Assembly: GCA_963801035.1 (NCBI GenBank)
Contig: CAWDDF010000003.1
Location: 806,001 to 870,000 of the forward strand
Direction of reading: 5' to 3'
Origin: JACCZX01 sp963801035
GTDB lineage: Bacteria > Pseudomonadota > Gammaproteobacteria > Burkholderiales > Burkholderiaceae_F
DNA length: 64,000 bases
The translations under genes were made by a program, and so were the position numbers. Shown piece after piece: positions 57,498-64,000 of the stretch (the first letter of the stretch is position 1; every line of letters begins with the position of its first letter). Below the pieces are notes generated by a model. It worked only from the letters and a program-made list of their open reading frames with translations. It did not search any database and had not been told where the DNA came from.

Positions 57498-57866
57498 ATG
57501 AAACTGATTGCAATTTGCGCCGTAACTGCATTGACGTTGCTTACCGGATCGGCTTACGCCCAGACGAATGCTGCCAAGACGAACAGCAGCGATCCCATCG
57601 TGCAGGAGCGGATGAAGAAAAAAGATGCGAACGAGGTCTACAAGAAATCTGTCGCGGCCGCTTCCAAGGAACGGGACGCCAAAGTGAAGGCAGCAGTCGA
57701 TTCGGCGGTCGCAGACGCACAGAAAACCGGCAAAGATCCGATCGTCGCCAAGCGCAACGCTACATCTGAAGCTAAAAAGATGACCAAAGCCGACTACGAC
57801 GCCGCCGTGAGCGCTGCGAAGAAGCAGCGTGATGCGGCTTACGCTGCTGCTGCAGTCAAGTCTTGA
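57498..57866 (+). CDS. Secreted Lys/Ala-rich helical protein
   Basis: 122 residues from the ATG at 57498 (126 from 57486). The signal peptide KLIAICAVTALTLLTGSAYAQ leads to a charged, almost entirely helical mature protein rich in Lys, Ala and Asp (MKKKDANEVYKKSVAAASKERDAKVKAAVD). It contains two DPIV-x4-R/K-x-like repeats, DPIVQERMKK and DPIVAKRNATS. It is periplasmic or surface-bound. Function unknown; it resembles small stress- or cell-envelope-associated proteins in composition. Confidence 0.65.
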   Translation: MKLIAICAVTALTLLTGSAYAQTNAAKTNSSDPIVQERMKKKDANEVYKKSVAAASKERDAKVKAAVDSAVADAQKTGKDPIVAKRNATSEAKKMTKADYDAAVSAAKKQRDAAYAAAAVKS

Positions 57867-57877
57867 TATATCGAGTC

Positions 57878-57899
57878 GCGCGCGCTCCTCAGCGCGCGC
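57878..57899 (+). terminator. Strong GC hairpin after the secreted helical protein gene
   Basis: Perfect 9-base arms GCGCGCGCT and AGCGCGCGC with a four-base loop, starting 12 bases after the stop codon at 57866. There is no run of T afterwards, so it is not a standard factor-independent terminator, but its position suggests transcript ending or 3'-end protection. Confidence 0.45.
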
Positions 57900-57901
57900 A
57901 C

Positions 57902-58094
57902 TCAGCCTGGTTTCTGATTTCTGGGCAGAAACGCGGCCACGACACCCAGCAGCGGCAGATACGCAATCGTGTGGTAAACGATCCGGCGTATCCGTTGGAG
58001 AAACGACGCGCCTAGGGCCGCCGTTTCACACCGGTTGTGGCACCACGCGCAGGTACTTCTTCACCGCCTGCCAGCCGCGCGTCATCGGTGCCAG
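57902..58094. pseudogene. Patch of gene tails (transporter end, aldo/keto reductase end, unknown end)
   Basis: Three unrelated C-termini lie side by side. On the minus strand, 57902-57979 reads VYHTIAYLPLLGVVAAF and ends like an MFS-type transporter. On the plus strand, 57977-58015 reads NDPAYPLEKRRA and stop, matching the end of the nearby reductase at 33 of 39 bases. On the minus strand, 58026-58094 reads LAPMTRGWQAVKKYLRVV and stop. No complete gene is present. This looks like the scar of past deletions. Confidence 0.5.
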
Positions 58095-58157
58095 TCAGAC
58101 TGTGCGCCCAGCGCGTCCTAACTTAATCGCGTCATCCTCAAACCACTCTTCCATCTT

Positions 58158-58178
58158 TGTCGATAGTATTTTTCGACA
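58158..58178 (+). promoter_or_regulatory. Inverted repeat upstream of the protease-nuclease gene
   Basis: Arms TGTCGA (58158-58163) and TCGACA (58173-58178) with a nine-base AT-rich centre, in an AT-richer stretch than the surroundings. The spacing differs from the common LexA box (CTGT-N8-ACAG). It sits just before the possible GTG start at 58179 and 79 bases before the ATG at 58257. A repressor site is plausible but unproven. Confidence 0.4.
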
Positions 58179-58256
58179 GTGGCTGGGCCGGCGCGCCTGC
58201 ATGCTGAGCTTCAGATCCATGATGCCGGCGCGAGGGATCACATTCGGACGATTGCG

Positions 58257-60533
58257 ATGGAAAGAAGCGTAGAACAGGTGGCTGTCAGCCGCATCGCCAA
58301 GTCCAAGCCCGAAATCCTGAATGCGTTGCGGATGGCGGCGATCGGAGTTCCGCTTGCCGCCGAGACCGATAACGAACGACTGCAGCGCCGACTGCGCGCC
58401 AAAGCCGACCTGACGCGCAACGAAGCCGAGGCGATCAGCGAGAGGATTTGCTCGGTGGCACGACACCCGGCTGCGCGCGCGATGTCGCTCGCCAGGCCCG
58501 GGAGGGCCAGAGCCATTGTCGGAAACACGATTGACTTTGTCGGCGTCTCGTTCCTGGAGCAAGGCGTCAACGCTGCGAAAGCCGTGGCGCGTATCGCGTT
58601 TTCAGATGGTCGTCCGCAGGGAACGGGCTTCATGGTTTCTGACCGATTGTTCCTCACCAACCATCATGTCATTCGCTCGGCACAGGCCGCGCGGCAGTTT
58701 CACCTCGAGTTCGGCTACGAGCTGGACTACACGCGGCAACCGAAAGCGATCAGCCGTTATCAGCTCGATCCCGACACGTTGTTCATATCCGATTCCGTCG
58801 AAGGTCTCGACTACACACTCGTTGCGGTCGGCGAGCGGGTCAACGGATCCGCGTCGCTGAGCAGCTTCGGATATTGCGGGCTATCAAGCGCCAACGACAA
58901 ACACGCGCTGGGAGAGACAGCCAACATCATTCAGCATCCCGATGGCCGGTACAAGGAAGTCGTGTTGCGTGAGAACCGGCTGGTTGCCCGCTTGGATGTC
59001 GTGCTGCATTACGCCGCCGACACGCAGCCCGGTGCCTCCGGGTCGCCGGTGTTCAACAACGAGTGGCAAGTCATCGCCCTGCATCACTGGGGCGGGCCAT
59101 GGCGCCAACGGGTCGACGAAACTGGCCGCGAGCTGGAAATCGCGGTCAACGAAGGAATTCGAATCAGCGCGATTGCGAACGATCTCCGGAGGAGGTTGCC
59201 TGATTTATCGTCTCATCACAGGCGCTTGATCGAAGAGTTGCTTGCGCTGGGCGAGAGTGGGGTGCGTACACCCATTCACGTTGCCACCACTGATCGCCCG
59301 GCAACGGCGGCAACGGTAGGCGCCGATGGCTCGATCACCTGGACGGTGCCGATTGAAATCTCGGTGCGGGTGCCGATGCTGCAACCGCCGGCAATAAGCC
59401 CTGCAATCACTTCGATCGATGAGCCGATCGCTGAAGATGGCGGTGAAGCGAAGGTCAAGCCTAGTGCGAACTATGACGACCGCTCGGGCTACAAGCCGAG
59501 GTTCATCAGCGGACGCACGATTCCTTTGCCGAAACTGTCCGCGGCACAACGAGCGATCGCGGCGCCCAACAAGCAGGCGGGTCCGCGCAATGATCCGTTC
59601 GAGTTGAAGTATCACCACTTCAGCATCGTGATGAACGCCAAGCGGCGCCTTGCATTCTTCACCGCGTGCAACATTAGCGGCGCAACGGCCAAGCACGTGA
59701 ATCGCGAAACCGGTGCAGTGACGCCATTGCCAGCGGACGATCCGAACCTGGAGAGCCTGTGGGCAGCCTCGGAAGGCGCGGAGGCCAGCGAAACCTGGTA
59801 CGACGAGCCGCGCCTGGATCCGAAGCACTACGCGGGCAAAGAAATCTACGACAAGCAGATCGTCGCCGGCTTCCCGGACCCACGAAGCGCAGGCCGAACG
59901 CTACGCATGTTCCAGCGCGGTCACCTGGTGCGGCGCATGGATCCGGCGTGGGGTTCGAACAAGCAGGCCTTGTTGGCCGATGCAGACACGTTTCACTGGA
60001 CCAACTGTTCGCCCCAAGTCGGGTTCTTCAACATGGGCCGCGCCCGTCCTTCATTACCGAAGTCAGGCGGTGGGATGCTGTGGCGGGCGATCGAAAACTA
60101 CGTGCTGCTTAACGCGGTTGCCGACGATCTACGGGTCAGTTGCTTTACCGGCCCCGTGTTCCGCTCGAACGACCGCAAGTTTCGCGGCGTTCAAGTGCCC
60201 GCCGAATTCTGGAAGGTCGTTGCGTGGCGAGACAAAGGCACTTTGCGCTCGCTCGCGATGATTGCAAATCAGAAGAAAGTGATCGAGGTCTGGCCCGAAG
60301 CGCTCGACGGCAGAGAAGAGTTCGGCGCGCCCGATGAGCTAGACAAGGTAGAAGATTTTCTAACGACGGTCGCCGACATAGAGAAGGCGACGGGTCTGGA
60401 CTTCGGGGATGAAGTCAGAGATGCCGACATCAACGAAGGCGCGGAGAATCGCCGCAGAGTCGCATCACTAGAAGACATCAGGCTGCAGAAGCGCGCCGGA
60501 GCGAGCAAGCGGCGGGAGCGGGAAACGGTTTGA
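58257..60533 (+). CDS. Trypsin-like serine protease fused to NUC1-type DNA/RNA non-specific endonuclease
   Basis: A 758-residue two-enzyme protein from the ATG at 58257 (784 from the GTG at 58179). Residues 1-~100 are a helical region of unknown type. Residues ~105-330 are a trypsin-like protease with H137 (FLTNHHVI), D185 (GLDYTLVAV) and S261 (PGASGSPVF), so the triad is complete. Residues ~335-440 are a linker. Residues ~445-690 are a NUC1 (EndA/NucA-type) nuclease with the metal site H556 (FQRGHLVRRMDP; RGH instead of the usual DRGH) and N583 (FHWTNCSPQ). No signal or membrane segment is seen, so it should act inside the cell, or leave by an unusual path. Such combinations occur in conflict or defence effectors, where proteolysis may switch on the nuclease. 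No partner gene is clear. Confidence 0.85.
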   Translation: MERSVEQVAVSRIAKSKPEILNALRMAAIGVPLAAETDNERLQRRLRAKADLTRNEAEAISERICSVARHPAARAMSLARPGRARAIVGNTIDFVGVSFLEQGVNAAKAVARIAFSDGRPQGTGFMVSDRLFLTNHHVIRSAQAARQFHLEFGYELDYTRQPKAISRYQLDPDTLFISDSVEGLDYTLVAVGERVNGSASLSSFGYCGLSSANDKHALGETANIIQHPDGRYKEVVLRENRLVARLDVVLHYAADTQPGASGSPVFNNEWQVIALHHWGGPWRQRVDETGRELEIAVNEGIRISAIANDLRRRLPDLSSHHRRLIEELLALGESGVRTPIHVATTDRPATAATVGADGSITWTVPIEISVRVPMLQPPAISPAITSIDEPIAEDGGEAKVKPSANYDDRSGYKPRFISGRTIPLPKLSAAQRAIAAPNKQAGPRNDPFELKYHHFSIVMNAKRRLAFFTACNISGATAKHVNRETGAVTPLPADDPNLESLWAASEGAEASETWYDEPRLDPKHYAGKEIYDKQIVAGFPDPRSAGRTLRMFQRGHLVRRMDPAWGSNKQALLADADTFHWTNCSPQVGFFNMGRARPSLPKSGGGMLWRAIENYVLLNAVADDLRVSCFTGPVFRSNDRKFRGVQVPAEFWKVVAWRDKGTLRSLAMIANQKKVIEVWPEALDGREEFGAPDELDKVEDFLTTVADIEKATGLDFGDEVRDADINEGAENRRRVASLEDIRLQKRAGASKRRERETV

Positions 60534-60613
60534 GCTGACCAGATCCGCACGAGACAACCCGGCAGGACGGATTCGGTTACAGTTCCAAGCAGTCGCAGTC
60601 GAGGGAGACGCGG

Positions 60614-62428
60614 ATGAAAAAGCAATTCCCACGCACCGATGTGCGCGGTGTCGCGATGGCCTTGGCGCTCGCTGGCCTGTTCGGCTCGGCCAACCTGGTG
60701 GCGAGCAGCGGCGTCGAGCCCTCCGGGCGCGCGACGTATGACCCGCTGCTCGACGCCCAGGGCAATGTGTGCGCCCCAGCCGTCGCCGGACGTCCACCCT
60801 TGCTTCAGAAGCTGATCCTCGCGCAGACCGAGACCAAGCCCTTCAAGCCGCAGCCGATGCAGGCTGCGGGCGGCGACGTGCCGCTGTACGACAACCTCGG
60901 CACGCTGTCCTTCAAGGTGGGAACGCGCAACGCGAAGGCGCAGGCCTACTTCGACCAGGGCATGCGCTGGGCTTTCGGGTTCAATCACGCCGAGGCGCAG
61001 CGCGCCTTCCAGGCCGCGCAGAAAGCAGACCCGAAGCTCGCGATGGCCTGGTGGGGCGAGGCGCTGGTGCTCGGGCCGAACATCAACGCGCCGATGGTGC
61101 CCGAGGCGGTTGCGCCGGCGATGGCCGCGCTTGCCAAGGCAGTCGAACTGGCGCCCGGTGCGCCCGCGAAAGATCGTGCGTTGATCGCGGCTCTGCAGAA
61201 GCGCTACTCGGCGGACCCGAAGGCCGAGCGCGCCGAGCTCGACGCAGCCTACGCCGACGCGATGAAGGCCGTGGCCCAGAAGTATCCGCGTGACGACACG
61301 ATCCTTGCGCTCTACGCCGAGTCCGTGATGGACACGCAGGCCTGGGATTACTGGGAGGCGGGGGGCGCGAAACCGAAGGGACGCGCGGCCGAGATGCTCG
61401 CTGCGCTGGAGACGGTGCTCGCACGCAATCCGAAACACCCGGGAGCGATCCATCTCTACATCCACGCAGTCGAGGCGTCGACGAAGCCCGAGCGCGCGCT
61501 GCCACACGCGCGACGACTGGCTGCGTTGATGCCGGGCGCGGGTCACGTCGTGCACATGCCGGCACACATCTACTACCGCGTCGGCATGTACAAGGAGTCG
61601 CTGGACATCAACAAGCGTGCGATGGCTGTCGACGAGCAGTACTTCAAGACCTCGCCCTCGGACCCGATGTACAAGTCGGCCTACTACCCGCACAACATCC
61701 ACTTCGTGCTGGTCTCTGCGCAGATGGGCGGCGACGGCCCGACTGCACTCGATGCGGCCGCCAAGCTCGACGCGTCGCTGCCCGACGCGGCGGTCGCGCA
61801 GTTCGCGGCGCTGGAACCGATCAAGGCGGCGCCGTACCTCGCGCACGCGATCTTCAGCGCGCCCGAAGCGATCCTCGCGTTGAAGGCGCCGCCGAAGGAG
61901 CAGGCCGTGGTGTCCGCGCTGGCGCACTACGCGCGCGCGCTCGCGTTCGCGGCAAAGAAGGATGCAGCCGCAGCGCGCCGCGAGATCGACGCCATCGCCG
62001 CGATCGAGCAGAAGGCCGACTTCAAGCCGTACGCGGACTTGGCGGTGCCAGGCAAGGAGATCGTGCAGACCGCGCGCCTGGTGGCGACCGCACGCCTCGC
62101 CGACGCGCAGGGCGACCTCGCCGGTGCGGCCAAGGCCTATGAGGAAGCAGTCGCGATCGAGGATGCGCTCTCCTACATGGAACCGCCGTACTGGTACTAC
62201 CCGATCCGCCAGTCGCTGGGCTCGGTGTACCTCCGGCAGGGCAAGCTCGATGCGGCCGAGAAGGCGCTGCGCGATTCGTTGGCGCGCGTGCGCGGCAACG
62301 GCTGGGCGCTGGCCGGCCTGGCGGAGGTTTACAAGCGCAAGGGCGACGCGAAGGCCGAGAAGTCGGCGCGCCAAGCCTATGCGCGTGCCTGGCTCGGCGG
62401 CGCGGCGCCCGACATCGCCCGCTTGTAG
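60614..62428 (+). CDS. Exported TPR protein of unknown function
   Basis: 604 residues with a signal-like N-terminus (GVAMALALAGLFGSANLVAS) and TPR repeats throughout. Conserved His-rich motifs (HLYIHAVEAS, GHVVHMPAHIYYRVGMY, YYPHNIHFV) occur at the repeats' inner faces, a mark of a widespread but uncharacterised family. The C-terminal part (~530-600) has classic TPR pairs (QSLGSVYLRQGKLDAAEKAL). It is 80 bases after the protease-nuclease gene. The reading has higher GC than many neighbours. The role is unknown; the His set suggests metal or peptide binding. Confidence 0.8.
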   Translation: MKKQFPRTDVRGVAMALALAGLFGSANLVASSGVEPSGRATYDPLLDAQGNVCAPAVAGRPPLLQKLILAQTETKPFKPQPMQAAGGDVPLYDNLGTLSFKVGTRNAKAQAYFDQGMRWAFGFNHAEAQRAFQAAQKADPKLAMAWWGEALVLGPNINAPMVPEAVAPAMAALAKAVELAPGAPAKDRALIAALQKRYSADPKAERAELDAAYADAMKAVAQKYPRDDTILALYAESVMDTQAWDYWEAGGAKPKGRAAEMLAALETVLARNPKHPGAIHLYIHAVEASTKPERALPHARRLAALMPGAGHVVHMPAHIYYRVGMYKESLDINKRAMAVDEQYFKTSPSDPMYKSAYYPHNIHFVLVSAQMGGDGPTALDAAAKLDASLPDAAVAQFAALEPIKAAPYLAHAIFSAPEAILALKAPPKEQAVVSALAHYARALAFAAKKDAAAARREIDAIAAIEQKADFKPYADLAVPGKEIVQTARLVATARLADAQGDLAGAAKAYEEAVAIEDALSYMEPPYWYYPIRQSLGSVYLRQGKLDAAEKALRDSLARVRGNGWALAGLAEVYKRKGDAKAEKSARQAYARAWLGGAAPDIARL

Positions 62429-62548
62429 GCGAACCGCCCGGCCGATGCGTACCGGGCCGCATGATGTCCGCTTCTGGCCGAAAGCGGTCGTTAGTGTCAC
62501 GCTTCTTTCGCAGGGTGCGGCGAAGCGACCCTCCTCCACGCGCCGCGG

Positions 62549-62820
62549 TTACTGCGGAATATTCGAAGCCTTCACCACCGGTTCCCACGTCGCGCGATAG
62601 GCGGCGATCATCTTCGCGGTGGCTTCGGGTCGGCTACGACCGGCTCCATGTTCGCTTTGCGAAACTTCTTCTGCATTTCCTTCGACCTCATGATCGTTTC
62701 ACTCGCGCTGCCTAATTCGCGCACACGCGCCGCAGGCATCGAGGCCGGTGCGAAGAACGCATTCCAGCCGTCGGCGACGACATCGAGCCCCGTTTCACCG
62801 AGATAGTTCGTTGCCGCCAT
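62549..62820 (-). pseudogene. Truncated, frameshifted copy of the Bug gene's 3' end
   Basis: The sequence matches the end of the Bug gene at 34731-34990 closely. GLDVVADGWNAFFAPASMP and VRELGSASETIMRSKEMQKK read in one frame, then the last part (EATAKMIAAYRATWEPVVKAS) in another. The first ~240 residues are absent. It keeps about 85-90 percent base identity by eye to the intact gene. Not functional. Confidence 0.8.
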
Positions 62821-62852
62821 TGGCCAGCCTTAGCGGGTGTCAGTGAATAAAC

Positions 62853-63728
62853 ATGAATAGCCCGATCGCACTTTTCGCAATCGCCACGCTGATCTGGGGC
62901 TCGACCTGGCTCGCGATTACGTTCCAGCTTGGGGTTGTGGAGCCGGAGGTCTCTGTTGTCTATCGCTTCGCGCTGGCTGCCGTAATCCTCTTCGTCTGGT
63001 GCGCGGTGCGCGGGCAGCGTCTGCGGTTCCAACCCGGAACTCATGCCTGGCTTGCGCTGCAAGGTTCGACCCTGTTTGGGCTGAACTACGTGGGCGTCTA
63101 TCTCGCCGAGCGATATGTCGCCTCGGGTCTTGTAGCCGTCGCCTTTTCGACGCTCGTGTTCATCGTGCCGATTTTGTCGCGGCTTGCGTTTAGTACTCCA
63201 GTGCCGTCTCGTGTCGCACTGGGCGCCGTGATTGGCGTATGCGGAGTTGCGTCGCTGTTCCTGCCGGAGCTTCGCGCCGCTGCAGTGGGCGGAACCGCCG
63301 CGCTGGGCGTCGCGTTCGCGCTCGGTTCAACCGTCATCGCAGCCATCGGCAACCTAGTCACCGTTCGCTTGCAGAGTGACAGCGTACCGACGATAAGCGG
63401 CACGGCATGGGGCATGAGCTACGGCGCGCTGACGGCGGCAGCTATTGCGTGGATTGGCGGTTCAGCTTGGACGTTCGACTGGGGCTTTGCCTACGTTAGC
63501 TCGCTTGTATACCTGTCGGTGTTCGGCAGCATCGTTGCATTCGTTGCCTATTTCAAGCTGATCAAACACGTGGGTGCGAATCGCGCGAGCTTCACTGCCG
63601 TCGCGATCCCGGTGGTGGCAATGGCACTGAGCACGGTATTCGAAGGTTACCAATGGACAAGTACAGCTGCCCTCGGAGCCGCCCTCGCACTCGCTGGAAA
63701 TTATTTAGCGCTCACGGCCAAACGCTGA
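62853..63728 (+). CDS. EamA (DMT) family transporter
   Basis: 291 residues with ten predicted transmembrane helices in two repeats. It begins NSPIALFAIATLIWGSTWLAI, the typical first helix with the conserved IWGSTW motif; the second repeat has SVFGSIVAFVAYFKLIKHVGA. It exports or takes up amino acids, metabolites or drugs; the substrate cannot be told. ATG at 62853, 32 bases after the Bug remnant on the other strand. Confidence 0.92.
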   Translation: MNSPIALFAIATLIWGSTWLAITFQLGVVEPEVSVVYRFALAAVILFVWCAVRGQRLRFQPGTHAWLALQGSTLFGLNYVGVYLAERYVASGLVAVAFSTLVFIVPILSRLAFSTPVPSRVALGAVIGVCGVASLFLPELRAAAVGGTAALGVAFALGSTVIAAIGNLVTVRLQSDSVPTISGTAWGMSYGALTAAAIAWIGGSAWTFDWGFAYVSSLVYLSVFGSIVAFVAYFKLIKHVGANRASFTAVAIPVVAMALSTVFEGYQWTSTAALGAALALAGNYLALTAKR

Positions 63729-63819
63729 CGGCGGACCAACAGAACTGTCTGCTGCGCATGATCGACAAGTGGCGCTCAGTGGCCGGCCCACACCGGGCGC
63801 TCGATGGAGAGGTTAGGCG

Positions 63820-64000
63820 TCATCGGGCCGAGATCGGTGCTATGCAAGGAAGCGCTAATTCCGCAAGGTCGTAATCACTCACGCCTTGCTCTCCAAGAAC
63901 GCTCTTACGCATTTCGACAAACATAGCTAAATCGAGCTTCCATGTGTCAGCACATGGCGCTGTAAGGCGCCCGAGGGCACGAGAGTACTCGGCGATGGCG
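63820..64000 (-). CDS. 3' end of an unknown protein (cut by window edge)
   Basis: The minus-strand frame entering from the window end runs 59 codons without stop to a TGA at 63820. It reads AIAEYSRALGRLTAPCADTW, then LAMFVEMRKSVLGEQG and ends in CIAPISAR. It looks like the helical end of a real protein, and no family can be named from it. Low certainty. Confidence 0.45.
   Translation of the reverse strand, partial: AIAEYSRALGRLTAPCADTWKLDLAMFVEMRKSVLGEQGVSDYDLAELALPCIAPISAR

Noticed and set aside
58158..58178. LexA box before the protease-nuclease gene
   Set aside because: Spacing is TGTCGA-N9-TCGACA rather than CTGT-N8-ACAG.
60269..62539. 756-codon minus-strand open frame opposite the TPR and nuclease genes
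   Set aside because: Arg/Leu/His-rich sequence with no domain; it mirrors the high-GC plus-strand genes, which have clear family motifs.
1..64000. tRNA, rRNA, CRISPR, insertion sequence or prophage genes
   Set aside because: Looked for on both strands; no tRNA-like cloverleaf, regular repeat-spacer array, transposase or integrase motif was seen.

Overview
The window looks like a chromosomal segment of a GC-rich proteobacterium, most likely a betaproteobacterium of the Burkholderiales type. The grounds are a Bug/TctC-type orphan solute-binding protein, a TreS-maltokinase fusion beside GlgE, a MalQ-TreY fusion, homospermidine synthase and an HAE1-type RND pump. This assignment is inference from gene content. 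No rRNA, tRNA, CRISPR array, integrase or transposase was seen.

Layout. 1-3.7 kb: end of an RND efflux adaptor and its inner-membrane pump (one frameshift), then a ParA-like ATPase. 5.3-26.5 kb: a 21-kb alpha-glucan/trehalose island. Its plus-strand operon is glgB, glgE, treS-maltokinase, a CmpX/MscS-like membrane protein, glgX, treZ and malQ-treY, mostly with overlaps or very short gaps. It converges on a minus-strand otsA-otsB-ppgK set in which OtsA carries an extra membrane sensor-like domain. 26.7-30.3 kb: a membrane protein, a DUF2799 lipoprotein, a DUF2845 secreted protein and a formylglycine-type sulfatase (frameshifted). 30.5-32.9 kb: a heavily decayed winged-helix/ATPase/TPR regulator. 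32.9-38.8 kb: a formyltransferase-ACT fusion, a Gln-rich repeat protein, a Bug binding protein, a TTC38-like TPR protein, and zf-TFIIB, YajD-like HNH and DUF2061 proteins. 39-41.4 kb: nitrile hydratase alpha and beta followed by two unknown coupled genes. 41.6-44.2 kb: a LytS/LytTR/DUF2807 operon. 44.3-49.5 kb: two broken genes, a zinc-ribbon protein, a methyltransferase and homospermidine synthase. 49.5-57.9 kb: a TRAP binding protein, a cupin, a DJ-1/PfpI-XRE/cupin pair, glutamine-dependent NAD synthetase (frameshifted), SMP-30 and an aldo/keto reductase. 57.9-64 kb: a patch of gene tails, a trypsin-like protease-NUC1 nuclease fusion, a TPR protein, a broken duplicate of the Bug gene, an EamA transporter and the end of an unknown gene.

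How the genes work together. The island encodes all three common trehalose routes: OtsAB from UDP-glucose and glucose-6-P, TreYZ from glucan, and TreS from maltose. It also has the TreS-Mak-GlgE-GlgB route that turns trehalose into alpha-glucan. GlgX and MalQ trim glucan, a ROK/polyphosphate-type glucokinase can return glucose to glucose-6-P, and a small mechanosensitive-type membrane protein sits inside the operon. This reads as a reversible trehalose/glucan store for osmotic or drying stress.

Quality caution. Five otherwise intact conserved genes each carry one lesion, and in each case one extra base restores the frame. Two other regions carry many lesions. Residue numbers for frameshifted genes are given for the corrected reading. 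The most unusual items are the protease-nuclease fusion, the sensor-OtsA fusion, the formyltransferase-ACT fusion and the nitrile hydratase with a cobalt-type claw in an iron-type body.
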